Assembly (NCBI GenBank): GCA_032358165.1
Contig: JAALGY010000032.1
Span: 2,914,001 to 2,978,000 of the forward strand
DNA from: Diplosphaera chodatii
Lineage: Eukaryota; Chlorophyta; Trebouxiophyceae; Prasiolales; Stichococcaceae
Direction: 5' to 3'
Length of the DNA stretch: 64,000 nt
The notes below the pieces were generated by a model. It was given only the letters and a program-made list of their open reading frames with translations. It searched no databases and was not told where the DNA came from. Positions 1 through 13,056 of this stretch are shown in pieces; the stretch's first letter is position 1; every line of letters starts with the position of its first letter. The translations under genes were made by a program, and so were the position numbers.

Positions 1-1137
1 GCAGCCTGCCAGGACAGCCCAAGCGCGGCAGGCGCCCGCCATCGTAAAGGACGTGCAGCCAGCAGCCGCACCTGCTGAGCAAAGCCAGCAAGCCTACGTT
101 CCCCGCCGGTAAGCACTTGCCAATCTCCTTTGTTCGATTTAGGCGCTGCCTTGCAACAAGGCCGCCTGCTTATGAGTGGTAGCTGAATGTTACTGTGCAG
201 TATTTGCTATCCGAAGCAGCAGCACGAGCAATGAGTCTTGGGGTTCTATTGCAGAGTGTTTGCTGGCGGCATGCCGTTCAGCTATGAAGAGGACGCGGTC
301 CGGGATTATTGGTCATTCTGCGGCGAGATAGAGGACCTGGCCCTCGTGCGCTTCCCAGATACAGGGCGTTTCAAGGGCATCGCTTTTATTACGTACGCTA
401 CTGACGAGGGCTACGAGGCTGCGCTCGCCTGCGATGGCAGCGAACTCGATGGCAAAACGCTGCGGGTAAGGCTGAGTCCACATCCCACTGTCTGGACCCA
501 GTGGGTAATTTCGCCATGATGGCGGCTCTGATGCCCTGTCCAGAGCTGAGATTGCAGTCACGACACCCGCATGTCCCGCAGGTGGATCGGTGCAAAGCGC
601 CTCGTGCTGACAAAGCGGAGGCGGCCAGTGCGCCAAAGGTCCATGCAGCTGGGGAGCCCCAGAAAGTGCGTCAGAGTCATGTTTGAGCATGCCTGTTTGT
701 ATTCTGGCATCTCGCACGTGAATAGGTGCCCTTCAACATTGTTGTGCATATGCCCCAGGTGCCGGGCTACTATGTTGCCTACTGCGGCAACATCGCCTTT
801 GATGCGACTGCAGCAGAATTGGAAGAGGTGTTTGCTGACTGCGGTGTCACACAGGTCAGCAGCGTCATGTCCTGCAGCTCAACAAGCCCGTTGAGCACAC
901 ACACAAGTCAGATAGCAATCATTCTGCGGACAACATCCATCTAGAGCCTTAACGGCTGCATGCCTATTGTGCATGTAGGTGCGGCTACACACAGATAAGG
1001 CGACAGGGCGGTCAAAGGGTTATGCGCATATACATTTCCCCGACGAGGCATCGCTCGAGAAGGCAGTAGCCATGAATGGCATGGACTTTTACGGGCGCAA
1101 CCTCAAGATTGGTTTTGCCCAAAAGAAGCGGGCGTGA
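1..1137 (+). CDS. Two-RRM RNA-binding protein (nucleolin-like), 5' end outside window
   Basis: C-terminal part of an RNA-binding protein with two RRM domains in tandem, probably acting in nuclear or nucleolar RNA processing. Exons read as 1-108 (partial), 255-465, 582-665, 759-854 and 979-1137, all with GT-AG introns and consistent phase. The first exon is Q/A-rich. RRM1 starts at VFAGGMPF (RNP2) and carries FKGIAFITY (RNP1). A short K/A-rich linker follows. RRM2 has YYVAYCGNIAF (RNP2) and SKGYAHIHF (RNP1) and ends a few residues before the stop with FAQKKRA. The order acidic or low-complexity N-terminus, RRM, RRM resembles plant nucleolin, but without the N-terminus other two-RRM proteins cannot be excluded. 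Domain assignment is firm; the nucleolin label is inference. Confidence 0.85.
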
Positions 1138-1323
1138 CACCATGCACAGTCTTTGACCAGACCTTCGGTTGGTGCACCATCAGCTTATGCGCTTCAGATG
1201 CAACAAGGTGCAACCACTTCTACTGAGCAAGCCCTGGAAACCACATGCCCCAAAGCGGTGAGGCAACAGCATGATGTTACACTGGACAAGGTCAGGACGC
1301 TGCAGCTGTGGAGGGCCTTTCTC

Positions 1324-2887
1324 TTAGCTGCTTTGGCTGTATGCGGCTGGCTGGCTTGCTGTGCGTGCGCGCTCAATCTCCAGGCTGATGTCCAAGAATG
1401 CGTCCCGGTCCACATATGGGTAGTCTGCAACCCAGAGGCCTGACTCGGGCAGGTATGCTTCTTTGAGCGCCTTGAAGTCGTCAAAGCCTGGCTGGGTGGC
1501 CACCACCAACAGCTCCACCGGCTCGCCCTCTTGGATGACCTGGAAGCTGCCGAAGGACATGAACTGGATGTCAGCAAGGAAACCACCGTTCAACATGATT
1601 GCCGGACTAGATTGCCATGAGCCAGAAGGGCATGTGCAGCTAGACAAATTAACAGCAGGAAAGGCAAAGCGCAGCAACCGGACTGCACAGAATGTCACCT
1701 GTTGTCGAAGGGCACTTCAATCTCGGTGCGTGCACCGCTGTCATCGCCGGCAAGCAGCAGTAGACACGGCTGGTATGCCTGCTGCGGTGGCCGCTGCCCG
1801 TCGTTGGGCTCGCTGAAGCGGGGCATGCGGCGCCCCTGCACCTCCACCCTCAGCGCCCTTGCCCGCCACAGCCCCATGTACCTGCAGCGCCCCCACTTGA
1901 TTGTCCATCTCCCTTGATTACCTCCCGTGTTAGACAATCCGACTGTGGGGTGATCACAGACATGTTGGCACTAACGATGTCGTCACAGCCAACCTGTGCT
2001 GCGCGAGGAGAGCGCGGTTCTTGTTGGCGGCCTGCACCCAGGGCCACCAGAAGGGGAATGTCACGGCGCCGGCGGCCAGCAGCACCGCCTTGGTGGACGC
2101 GAGGATGGTGACCAGCGCGGCGCCTGCCCACCGCTGCACCGCCTGCGCTGGGTCCCCCCGGAAGTGTTCCACCTGCTTCGCGAAAGGCGCCACCCGCAGA
2201 AGCCGCTCCTGTGAGAGGCACGACTCTGCTCTAGAACAAGGTGGTAGAGCCAACGGCCTGCTGCATCCTGCACTTCTCTGCTTGTGACAGACACTGTTTG
2301 TTGTTTGCGTGGACAGCACATGTGGTGGAGATGAGTCTGCTCACCCGCTCATCTGATGAAAGATTGATGATGTCCGGCTGTGCACCATCGGAAGCATCCC
2401 AGCCCTCATCAGAGCCGTCAGAGCGAGGCCGTGCACTCGCTGCGCCATCAAACGCCGGCTGGCCAAAGGGCAAACCCCACCTGCGCCACATAACATCCCG
2501 GTCCGCTTGCAAGTTCACTTTCAAACCGTCACAAGCCTCCTGTCTTACGGCACTCTGCCACGAGGAGTGGCACCTGTTGCTGGAAGCGGATGCGGGCTGC
2601 TGCTGGAATCGGCCGGCAGCACTGCCGCCGCCCCAGGCCCAGTCGTCCCAGTCAGGGTCTGCAGCGCCATTGATTGCCTCGGGCGGCTGAACGGACTGCT
2701 GTGCGTCTGACAGGCCACCAGCACCTGCGCTGCGCTGGGCACTATGCGGCGGCTCCGCCGGTCGCTCCGCAACCTCTTGTGCCTGCACCACACCGCGCTC
2801 CCCTCCGCCGTCGCCCTGTTCGCCATTGTCGAGCAGCGCTCGCCTCCGCCGCTCGCTGAAGCCTTCTGCACAGTCGAAGAGGCGCAT
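1324..2887 (-). CDS. Predicted membrane protein of unknown function, 416 aa
   Basis: I do not recognise this family. Four minus-strand exons join in phase: 2887-2345, 2208-1994, 1908-1699 and 1606-1324, giving 416 codons plus stop. Start is the ATG at 2887 (MRLFDCAEG). The first 180 residues are low complexity, rich in Q, S, A and D, with a WDDWAWGGG patch. The second exon holds a hydrophobic stretch (ALVTILASTKAVLLAAGAVT, then FPFWWPWV) that is probably a transmembrane helix. It is followed by a basic, Trp-rich segment (WTIKWGRCRYMGLWRARAL). The C-terminal half looks like a folded soluble domain with FMSFGSFQVIQEGEPVELLV. The arrangement suggests a membrane-anchored protein, possibly of an organelle, but no targeting signal is clear. 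It lies tail-to-tail with the RRM gene. Confidence 0.7.
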
Positions 2888-3668
2888 GGTGTCACTATGT
2901 GATACTTCCTGGCGTCACCCATATGAGCACATCCGCGGATGATGAGTGTCTAGTTACGGACACAATCACGCAAGAACAGTAGCAAAGCTGCGCCCATGCA
3001 ACATGCATCTCCTTACACGACGCATGCAACATGGTGATGAGTGCGCTGTGTTGTCTCCAGGGAAATGGGCAGATGAGCCAGCATGGACCACCATCAACAT
3101 GCCTGCTCTGGACCTTGCTGCTGCTGCCGCTTTCGACACACGCTGATGCGCTGCGTTCCGCTGCAGGCTAGGCTGTGCCAGGAGGCGAGGCCGGGTGCTG
3201 GGCATGCGTGCCATTGTTTGGCCACTGGTCATGGGCCTGCCATGATGCGCCATCGCTCAGTGTCGACACTGCTCTTTCGATATCCACTGCGTTAACATCT
3301 GCCAGATCTGGACTGCGTGTGTAGCCGCTACACTGTAGCCGTGTAGTGTCAAGCAGAACACAAGCGAGGGCTGCTGCCTGTGATTACCTCCCTCCTGCTG
3401 TGCATGCTTTCATGCAGCACACATGCTGCATGCTTCCCAATAGCTGTATACATATCCAGCAAGTGCAGGAAGGCAGACCTGCGTGCTTTCTGCTGCAGTG
3501 GCTTGCAGCACGCACCGCCTGCACGTCGAAGATTTTTGACCCATTTCGAATGAGACTGCTAGGATTGGATCCAGTCTGCAGCTCCGGAACTGACCCTGAG
3601 CTTACATTTGTTCCGCACTCAATAGCATCACGGATGCCAGTCATGTGACGCAGTGCCGGTCACACAAC
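2888..3668. other. Intergenic, divergent promoter region
   Basis: Region of 780 bp between the start of the unknown membrane protein (minus) and SMC1 (plus). No convincing exon was seen. It contains several GCATGC palindromes and, near 3317-3343, a short repeat (GTAGCCG twice) with a weak CTACAC/GTGTAG inverted pair. Promoters of both neighbours should lie here, but no core element is recognisable. Confidence 0.6.
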
Positions 3669-6600
3669 ATGGTGGCATTGCGGGATGGGGTGCAACAGGA
3701 CCCGCCCGGCCGCATCGACCGCATTGAGGTCACAGACTTCAAGAGCTACCGCGGCTGCAACGTCATTGGCCCCTTTGGCAACTTCACAGCGGTCATCGGA
3801 CCCAATGGCTCCGGCAAGTCCAACCTCATGGACGCCATCAGCTTCGTGCTGGGCGTGCGCACCGCCCACCTGCGTGGCTCGCTCAAGGAGCTGCTGAACA
3901 AGGGCGGCCGTGACGACCCGTCAGCAGAGCCGACACGCGGCAGCGTCAAGCTGATATATGTTACAGGTGCGAATGGTGCTTTGTGCAGCGTCGTGTCATG
4001 CCTTGATGGCGTCCACACGACGTGCCTTCGCAGGTGTTGATGCCATGTGTCAGGGACCCTTGCATCAGAATGCTTCTGCTTTGCGTTTCGGCAGGAGATG
4101 GTGACGAAATAGAGTTTGCACGGTACATCGTGCCATCGGGATCTGTGGACATCACCTATCAGAGCCAGTACAAGCTGGACAACCGCACGGTCAGCTGGGA
4201 TGCCTACAACAGCAAGCTCAAGTCCTTCGGCATCCTGGTCAAGGCCCGCAACTTCCTGGTCTTCCAGGTGCTGGTCACATCTTCTGCTCTCACCATGTGG
4301 CTGATGCTGCTGCTTGATGCTGATTTCCCATCAGCGCACGTATGGGGTTCTTCAACCAGATGTGCATGTGCTCCAGGGGGACATCGAGTCGGTGGCGCAG
4401 ATGAATCCCAGGGAGCTGACATCGCTGTTTGAGGCAGTGTCGGGGTCCGAGGTTCTGCGAAAGGACTACGACGAGGCACAGGCAGCGATGGCAGCCGCAG
4501 ATGAGCGCGCCTCCCTGCTCTCAGGCCGCCGCAAGCTGCTGAACGCGGAAAAGCGGCAGAAGAAGGAGCAAAAAGCGGAGGCCGAGAAGCATCAAGCGCA
4601 GCTGCAGCAGCTGGTGTGCATCAGGACATCCTGCACTGCCCACATCGCCTACAACTTCCTCAACATGCATCGGTCCTCAGCGTCAGATGCATGCAGAGCA
4701 GACCGCCAGTATCTGCTGACGGTCCTCACCAGTGTTGTATATGACACTGCCATCGAGCTCAGTGTGCCACTGTTAGCGTTATTGATCGTGCTGGCTGCCT
4801 GCAATGCCACAGGAGGACCTCAAGGTGGAGTACTACCTGTGGCAGCTGTACCACATCGATCAGGAGGCCAAGCGGAAGCGCGCGGAGGTGGAGGACCAGG
4901 AAGCCAGCGTCCAACGCCTGCACGATGCACATGCCGCTGCCGAGGCCCAGGTGGGCGCCACAGCGCTGCAGCTGGCCGAGCCTATTTTAAGCCTGCTGGC
5001 CCGCCGTATCGCTGCACAACTCATCTGCATGATCTGCAGGCCAAATAACTGTGGCACACTAGTGCCCAGACTGGCTGAATGGAGCCGTTGGCACCTGCAG
5101 GTCAAGGCCAAGAGGGCGGAGAAGGCGAAATGCGAGAAGGAGCGCATGCTGCTGGAGCGCAAGGTAGCCAAGAAGCGGGACCAGGTCGACAAGAAGGTGC
5201 GCACTTGCGCAGTGAACCACCAGCAAGTCTGCGTGGAAGCATGATGCATGGTGGAAGTGCCAACAGGGGCTGCGCTCTTGCACGAGATGTCAGCGTCCCG
5301 TGCACAGTCCGCAACCTCTGTTACTTCATGTTGCAGTTTCAATTCTCATGTCACCCGCAGAACTGCCTTCAAACGAACTACAACACGAACAACCGCTGCC
5401 AGGCGGTCGACCTCTTACATACCCTGCATGCAGAACCCGAAGAACGTCCAGGTGAAGGAGGAGCTGACGCGGCTGCAGAAGCGCCTCAAGGCAGCGGAGC
5501 GAGAGCTGCAGGACAAGCGCACACAGGCTGAGCAGCGCGCCGACCAGATCAAGAAACTGAAAGATCAGCTGGAGCAGATCACTGCAGGTTCGCATGACTA
5601 GAAGTGACTCTGTCACTTGGCATGCTGCAGGGCCAACTGTAGCAGTGGGCTCTGCAATGACTCGGTCTGCATCCTGCTTGAATGTCTTCATGTTCTGATT
5701 CTCTGCAGATGCTTGGCAGAGGACAGTGAGGATGGCTCTTGGCCTGACACCTGCGTTCTGTGCCTCCCAGCTGCCAACAGACTGATGGTGATCCAGTTGA
5801 TGTATATGTATATGCATGCAGCGCAAGAGCAGCTGGAGGAGGATCTGGCGAAGCAGGGCGAAGAGGGGGACCTGAACCTTGATCAGGGCCTGCTGAACGA
5901 GTACTCAAAGCTCAAGGAGACGGCAATGGCGCGTGCCAGCAAACCGACGCGCGACTGCGCGACGCAGGAAGCCCAGCTCAAGGCAAGCGCCTGCTGATTC
6001 CTGTTCGCTGTAATTGGTGCTGCACATCTGTCTGTGAAGCCACAAAAGCAGCCTGCATGCATGCTCAAGGGCACTGTGACGCTGTCCCTTCTGTTTGCTG
6101 TGATTGACACTGTGTACGAACATCATGCTCAGAATCAACATCTTACAAACATGTGCAAACATACAGAAATTCGGGTCGAGGCTATGTGGGAAGTCACCAA
6201 TCATTCCTTGATGAAACAATGTTGGGCACAACCTACATGGACAGGCAGACCAGGAGGCTCTGCGGACCCTGAAGGACACCATCGCGACCATCAGCAGCCG
6301 GCTAAAACAGCTAGGTGAGATCAAGGCATGCACTGCACATAGTACCTGGGCACATGGGTGTTACGCTGCGCTCGAATCTTTCACTGAGCCAATACGAAAT
6401 CAGAGAACCTATGTATGCCTAAGCTGTGTCGACTATGCAATGGCAGAGACCGAGATGGCAGAGGCGCAGCAGCATGAGCAGGAGCTGCAGCAAAAGGCAA
6501 AGGAGGCCAAGGCCACCCTTGAGCACCGCAAGGCTGAGCGCAAGGACATCGCTGCGAAGAACCGTCAGGCCAGGTGTGCTGACCCTGGCGTCGTCCCCTG

Positions 6601-9600
6601 GCCTGTGAGGCACAGCACGCAGCGGCTCATGGTTCTAGCCTAAGCAAGCACTGCATTGCACGAAACACAGTGCGAATCTAGCAAGCCTGAGAACACCATG
6701 TCATCGCATGTGTTTCGGCGCTGCCAACTGCAGTGCGCAGCGAGACTTTCTGACCAGCAAGCTGGAGGATGTGGAGGGCAAGCTCAGGGAGGCCAAGGCA
6801 GACCGACGGGAGAATGAGCGCGAGCGCTCCATGAGCAAGGCTCTCGACATGATGAAGGAGCTGTTCCAAGGTGCGGATGCCTGTAGGTTTGGACGTGTTG
6901 CGAACCCGCTCTGAGCTTCATAAACTCCCCAGGACTTCTTCAAGAGTGCAGCACAGCATGCATGCTTGTTTGCTAAGCAGCTCAATGGCTGCAGCGGTCC
7001 AGCCTTGCATCCGGTGCATGCAGGCGTTCATGGCCGCGTGACAGAGCTGGCGAGCGCAACCTCGAAGAAGTACAACATCGCGCTCGCGGTGCTGCTGGCG
7101 CGCGACATGGACTCAGTTGTCGTCAAGGACGAAGCCGTTGCCAAGGACTGCATCAAGCTGCTCAAGGACCGCAAAGCACCGCCGATGACCTTCTACCCGC
7201 TCAACTCAGTCCGGGTGTGCAGTCTCGCCTGAGCGTCCTACATGTAGCCAGTGTGCATGCTCTATAGTGCTGCCTCAGCTCAGCACGTCCACTTCACCCT
7301 GGTGAGCAGCAGTCGCTTCCCCAACTGATGGAAATCTGCCTCACTGTGGCTGCTGGCGTGCACCAGGCTAAGCCGACAAATGAGCGGCTGCGTCGCATCG
7401 AGGGCTCAGCCAAGTTGGTGCTGGATATCCTCGAGTACGATCCCATGTACGAGCGCATCTTCCAGTCCATCTGCGGGTATCGCTTCAACGCTCCCATTGT
7501 GTGCACCTTTGCATCATGGTACACTCGACTCGATGCTTCATCGCTGATGTGGGCGCCTTGTGCCTAGGTACGAAACCCCTGCTGCCAAGGAGCGCAGGGC
7601 ATGTGCTAGCCAGGCGTGAGTCACTACTTCTGTTCCGAAACTGGTGAGCCGTGCGTGGCATGGCTGTGCAGGAACACGCTGGTCTGTGACACCCAGGAGG
7701 AGGCCAAGCGTCTTGCATTTGGCACAGAGCGGCACAAGGTGGGGTTGATATGGATGCGCTGCCGCATAGTAGTAGAGCCAACGCTGTGCAATATCCAGAG
7801 CACCCCCCGCGACCACGAAACTGGATGCTCTGGCCCTTGTGCGTGTAAAGGTGGTGTCGCTGGATGGCACACTCATCTCCAAGGGCGGCGTCATGACTGG
7901 CGGCATGTCGCGCAATCTGGAGACCCGCGCGCAGCGCTGGGACGAGAAAGCCACTGGCAGCCTCAAAGAGGTGCTTCCCTGCCTGCCACCTGCCGCCTGA
8001 CACATGGGTGTAGATTCACAGGTGGGTTGAACTACTCTGTGCTGTATACGCAGGGCATTGTGAGCGCAGAGCGCTGTTTTGCTCACAGACCGAACCTCGT
8101 CATGCTGCAGGAGCGAACAAAGTTTGTGCGGGATCTGGGCAGCCTGCCTGTGGAGCGCGATCGCCTGGCAGCCGAGCAGCAGCTGGACGGAGACATCGCA
8201 GGCCTCGAGCGCCAGGTGGAGTACCAGACGCAAGACCTGGCGGCCACCCGTGAACGGATCAAGAAGATGGAGGCCGAGTCCGCCGCTCTCGAGAAGGTGT
8301 GCGCACCTGTCTTCGAGCGGCTCACCGAAGTCACTGGTGCAGAGCGCATGCATTGCACTCTTCACAGGTGTCTTGCCAGGTACCAGACGTTTGCAGTCGT
8401 CAAGGCCACGACCTTGGCATGCTCTGACGCAGAAAATGGTTCTCTCCGCAGGAACGCCAGAAGCAGCAGCCAGGGGTGGACAAGCTGGAGAAGGCGGTTG
8501 GAGATCGTCAAGTGCGCATTGCGACTCTGCAGCAGCGCATCAACGAAGTCAAAGACCGCATCTTTGCGCCCTTCTCCACAAAGGTGCAGGACACTCCCGC
8601 TATCCTTGAACAGCACAGCTAGTTCTGAGGCTGGATGCTTGGCCGGCTTGATGTGGTCGCTCCTGGATTTGGCACGCTTGCTGGATTGCTGGCATCGTGT
8701 CCCCACAGAAGTTTGTGCTTCATGGGGTGCTCTTATGGTGCAGGTGGGCGTCGCCAACATCAGAGAGTACGAAGACCGCCATCTGCATGCCGCAGAGACG
8801 GCCAACCAGGAGCGTGCCAAGCTCAAGATGCAGGTGAGCAGACATGCTGTAAGTGCAGGGTGTGTTGGTCATCTTCTGTGAGTAGACTCTACTCTGCTAG
8901 CCATTGCGGAAACAAGACAACATGACAAGGTCATCACTCCGTGCAGGCATCCAAGCTCAACAGCCAGCTGACCTTTGAGCAGCGCAAGGAGTCGAAGCAG
9001 GACATCGACAAGCTAGAGAAGGAGATTGCCGATGGCACCAAACGGATCGAAGTGCTGCATCAGGTTAGCTTCCCTGCTGATGCATGCTCGTTCGCCAAGG
9101 AGTTGAGACCTGGCAGTGGCTTGAGGCTACGATGGTGGGCTGCAGGCTGCCCGGTCGCTGTTGATGTTATCTGACAGTTTCATGTTGCAGTGCATGCATG
9201 TGCCAAACGACGTCGTGTGTCTGCTCTTGCCAGGATGAGGAAGCGTTTGCCAAGGCCGCTGCTGAGGTGGAGTCCGAGATTGCTGGCCAGGCTGCAGAAC
9301 TGGCCGCACTCAAGGTCAACTTCGAGAAGGCAGACAAGGAGGTCGCCGACCTTAAGAAGGCCGCTGCTCGCATCCACAAAGAGGGTGGGTGGACACAGCG
9401 TGGACAACCTTGCTCGTGCACAGCCATGGTCAAGAAGCCAGACTGTTGATCACGTGAACGTGCAGTGGCTGCTGCGGAGCGGACTGCCAAGTCGGCTGAA
9501 GCGGTGCTGGACCAGCTGCAGACACGACGAGCAGATGCCCTCAAGTCCGCTACAATGGATCAGGTGCGCCAGTTGCTGTACGTGTGGTCAGGAACCTCAT

Positions 9601-11471
9601 GTATGTGCTGTCATTCTTGTGAGGTCGTGCATCAGCTCACATGGATGATGTCCTGTGTTGCCACACCCGCAGGTGGAGCTGCCCAAGCGCGATGGCAACG
9701 GTGCGCAGCCCCTGGACACGGAAGGGGATGAGGGGGAGCCCCCCGGCAGGGACGATGACACGGCGGCATCCCTCGACTACAGGTGCTGCATGCAAAGTCG
9801 ACAGTGCACTCCATGGCCAAATGCGCTGCCTAGCACCAAGGAATCAGAAGAACCGAGTGAGGCATCCGCCATCGTAAGCTTGGAAGACATGAGTTGAGTT
9901 ACTGGTCCGCATGCTGCAGCTCCCTCAGCAAGAAGCTCAGGAGCAGCCAGAGCCCAGCAGAGCGGGACAAGCTGGGTGCCGACTTCCAGTCTGCGATCGA
10001 GGAGCTGGCGAGCACCCTGGAGCGCACTGCACCCAACATGAAGGTACAAAACCACTACCTGCGTCAGTGTTCCAGTGACAGACTGCTCGCTTGGAGATGG
10101 CATCGTGGTAGTTGATGATGCGGGTGTGCACAAACACTCGAGCTCCTCTTGCTAGCAGGGCGGCACAACACGCTCGATTGGCACCTGTCATCGGACCATT
10201 GATCACCGTCACTGTACAGTGGGAGCTGTCGTGTCTTCCACGCCTCCTCAGTCCACAGATCACCGTCACAGTGGGAAGCTGTCCCAGTTGTCAGCTCTCC
10301 TTCCGCAGGCAGTGGAGCAGTACGAGGCGCTGCGGGCGAAGGAAGCGGAGCAGGTGGCGGAGCTGGACACTGCGCGCGAGGAGGCCAAGGCCGCCATGAC
10401 CGCCTTCAACGACCTGTCCAGCCGCCGCTTCGACCTCTTCATGGCTGCCTTCGACCATGTCGCCGCGCACATCGACCCCATCTTCAAGGTACGGCTGCAG
10501 TATACATGGGGTAGGCATCCAAAGTGTCTGCTGTACAATTTCCAGGTGATGTGCCCTGTCGCTCTGTCTGACGTGCAGCCTGCTCTGTGTTTAATTTTCA
10601 CAACAGTGTTGCAGCTTTCTTCTAAGGGTGGTCTTCTGATGAAGCCTGTCCACGCTGTCAGTCTGGTTGATAAGAGGTGTTTGTATGTGCTATATTGCCA
10701 CACCATGGCTGCATAGTAGCACAGTGGATGAACTAATCTGTAGGGCGCTGGTTTCCGATTCCGTGGTTTGGACTGTATGCTGCTCCTCCCGTGGCAGGAG
10801 CTCACGAAGTGTCGGCTGCACCCGGTGGGCGGGCAGGCCTACCTCAGCCTGGAGGACGCGGAGCAGCCCTTCCTGTCGGGCATCAAGTTCACTGCGATGC
10901 CGCCCACCAAGCGGTATCGCGAGATGGACCAGCTGTCAGGCGGCGAGAAGACTGTGGCCGCGCTCGCACTGCTGTTTGCCATCCACAGGCAAGCCATGCT
11001 GTAGTGCTGGTTGGATCACTCAGCAGACTCAGAATTTCGCTGCACATTACAAAACCTCTGTGCGGTAACCGCATGCTTTGTGTTGTACGTGTGCCCGTAG
11101 GTTTCAGCCCTCTCCATTCTTCGTGCTTGACGAAATTGATGCGGCTTTGGACGCTGTCAATGTGGCACGCATTGCAAAGTACATCCGTGACTGCACTCGC
11201 GAGGGCGTTGCCAACGGCTTCCAGTCCATTGTCATTTCCCTCAAGGTGGGGCATATTGCTGTCTGACTGCAAGCAACGTGCAGTATGTTGCAAAGCGCCT
11301 GTCGCAACTGCACTGCACTGTTCATGCATGCTCTGCACCGAGATTCGCATCTCGTGTGCACAGGACATCTTCTTCGAAAAGGCAGACTTGCTGATAGGCG
11401 TCTCCAGGGACCCCGATCATGGCGCCAGCGCAATACTGACATTTGACCTGAATCGTCATGGCGAGCCATAA
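3669..11471 (+). CDS. SMC1: Structural maintenance of chromosomes protein 1 (cohesin ATPase)
   Basis: Cohesin core ATPase that pairs with SMC3 to hold sister chromatids. I read 26 exons summing to 1236 codons plus stop, the normal SMC1 length: 3669-3966, 4095-4267, 4377-4613, 4813-4950, 5101-5196, 5434-5587, 5822-5982, 6245-6314, 6447-6573, 6734-6870, 7024-7214, 7367-7476, 7672-7738, 7851-7970, 8111-8296, 8452-8583, 8744-8833, 8947-9063, 9234-9384, 9466-9563, 9673-9782, 9920-10043, 10309-10488, 10798-10988, 11101-11245, 11364-11471. Domain order is Walker A GPNGSGKS near residue 40, long coiled coil, hinge encoded about 7024-7970 with [17 protein letters not shown], second coiled coil ([11 protein letters not shown] is SMC1-specific), signature [15 protein letters not shown], Walker [13 protein letters not shown], and C-terminal LTFDLNRHG. 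Introns after exons 7 and 24 begin with GC (GCAAGC) instead of GT. All catalytic motifs are intact. Confidence 0.97.
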
Positions 11472-11606
11472 GCTGGCCCAGGCTCTGGGCTCAGAACGTA
11501 GTGACCATAGCCAGCTGCTCGTGGTTTCTGATTTGTGTGTGAATCTCACGTTCATGGGTCAGCGCTGTTCATAGCGTGTTAGACAGGGACGCACAGGGAT
11601 TGCCAA

Positions 11607-12825
11607 TCATGACACAGGCACGTCCAGCCCCTCCGAAACACCACGAACCATCTTTCGTAGCGATTGTCTGGCGAAATGTTTCTGCTGAAATCTCACGAGC
11701 GGGTATGTTAGCCATGCGAGCGGCGTTGCTGGCTTCGAGATCGTGTATATCTCGTACCTGTGGCATGATGCACACAAGTAAGTGTCAATCATCTTGACCA
11801 ATGTGCACAGCGCTGACAGTGAAAACCATTGACACACGGAGGGCCGGCGCACCATACAGAGCTGTCCTTCTGGTGCCACTCAACCGAGAAACGCTCTTCC
11901 CCAGCAAGCTGGTGCCCTTGCGTCGTTGATGTGGCATAAACGAAGCGCTCGGCAGGGCCTATGTTGGCATATACGCATCAGATCAGTGCTGATAGGAGTG
12001 GTCGTCCAGCCAGCAGGCCACACAGCACCGATGCACATGCATTGGCAACGGGGCTGGGACCAGCACAGGAAACATGTGCTCACCAAAGCCCGTGGGCCTG
12101 CTGTTTGCCGTGTCTGCTACCGTGAGCCTCCTGTTGACTGGGAAGCTGAATGCTTGCGGCTGCTGTGGCAGTCTGGTGCGCTCATGGCGGCTGTACACCA
12201 CCTCCAGCGGCAGGCGGTTCCAAAGAAACAGGGAGCGTGCCGCGATGCATACCTTCTCCCCCTTGTTCACCGGCGGGCGGTTGGTCTGCACCCAACCTGA
12301 TGTGGCCCTGAGCTTGGGGCTTGGTCGCTGGCCAGCATGGCACATGCAACATGCAGCATGCAGGCACAGCAAGCTGAAACGCTGTCTCACCTAGATCCAT
12401 GTGCTTCCAGGCCTTCAACATGGATTTTGCCCTATCGAAATGCTGCCGGCCAGCCCCCACCTGGGTCCAGTGCACACCACTGTCACAGTGGCATACTGGT
12501 GGTAGCATAGCAAGAATCAGATTGCGGAGGTGCAGCAGCGCGCTCAAATACCTGCACCCTATTGTGGTCCAGCACCCAGCCGTCTGCAATTGGACCAGGT
12601 GGCAGTGGGGGCGCATGCTCTGTTGCCGCGGCGTGCGAGTGGTTGAAAGACCCACTGCAACAGGTGCATGCAGGGTAATGATCAGGGTGAAGGTGGCAGC
12701 GTGCAAAATATTCATGCGGAATGCATGTGTGAGCCTCGTGCTGACCTCTGTGTGCTTGTCAACAGGCTCTGCATGGCATGAGGGGATGGCCGCTTCAGTG
12801 AGAGGCACTCGAAGCCCCACGCCAT
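11607..12825 (-). CDS. UPF0548 / DUF1990 family protein
   Basis: Member of the DUF1990 (UPF0548) family, known from plants and bacteria; biochemical function unknown. The first exon, 12825-12746, starts at ATG with MAWGFECLSLKRPSP, matching the family start (FLSWGRPS in plants). Further exons encode ADGWVLDHNRV, then GAGRQHFDRAKSMLKAWKHM (plant: GRESYEKGKKALQNWKHF), then EKVCIAARSLFLWNRLPLEV (plant: KKFCICVKEVLPWVMLPLQV). The last exon has YEIYTISKPATPLAWLTYPL and QKHFARQSLRKMV, the conserved C-terminal block. Stop is at 11607-11609. Internal exon edges are approximate, and I could not locate the usual GTL-x-GH segment, which may sit in an exon I failed to read. Tail-to-tail with SMC1, head-to-head with the polyQ gene. 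Confidence 0.75.
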
Positions 12826-13020
12826 GCTAAGCAGCTGAGACTATGTTGCTGGTTCAGCAGCTTCGAGCAGGATGCGCTGTTTCGCGTTGGAGGAATGCCA
12901 CGAGGAGCCGCACGGTTGTCAGATTGAGCCCGGTACCATATGAAGTGCCCCCGGCGAGTCGGTGTGGGTCATATATGAGATACTTGCTTCCAGGGCCAAA
13001 GCGCGAAGCAGACTAGCAAA

Positions 13021-13046
13021 CCTGACCATGCGCAAGCATGGTCAGG
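13021..13046. repeat. Perfect 11-bp inverted repeat with GCAA loop
   Basis: Left arm CCTGACCATGC (13021-13031), loop GCAA (13032-13035), right arm GCATGGTCAGG (13036-13046); every base pairs. GCAA is a GNRA-type tetraloop, a common stable RNA loop, so the element could fold in RNA. Nothing shows that it is transcribed. It lies about 250 bp upstream of the polyQ start codon. Confidence 0.7.
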
Positions 13047-13056
13047 ATGCTGTTTT

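Noticed and set aside
4314..5048. Plus-strand open frame of 244 codons
   Set aside because: Contains SMC1 exon 3 but then runs through the following intron in a non-coding frame.
7616..8881. Plus-strand open frame of 421 codons
   Set aside because: It reads through SMC1 introns and changes between real and false exons; the spliced SMC1 model explains all conserved parts.
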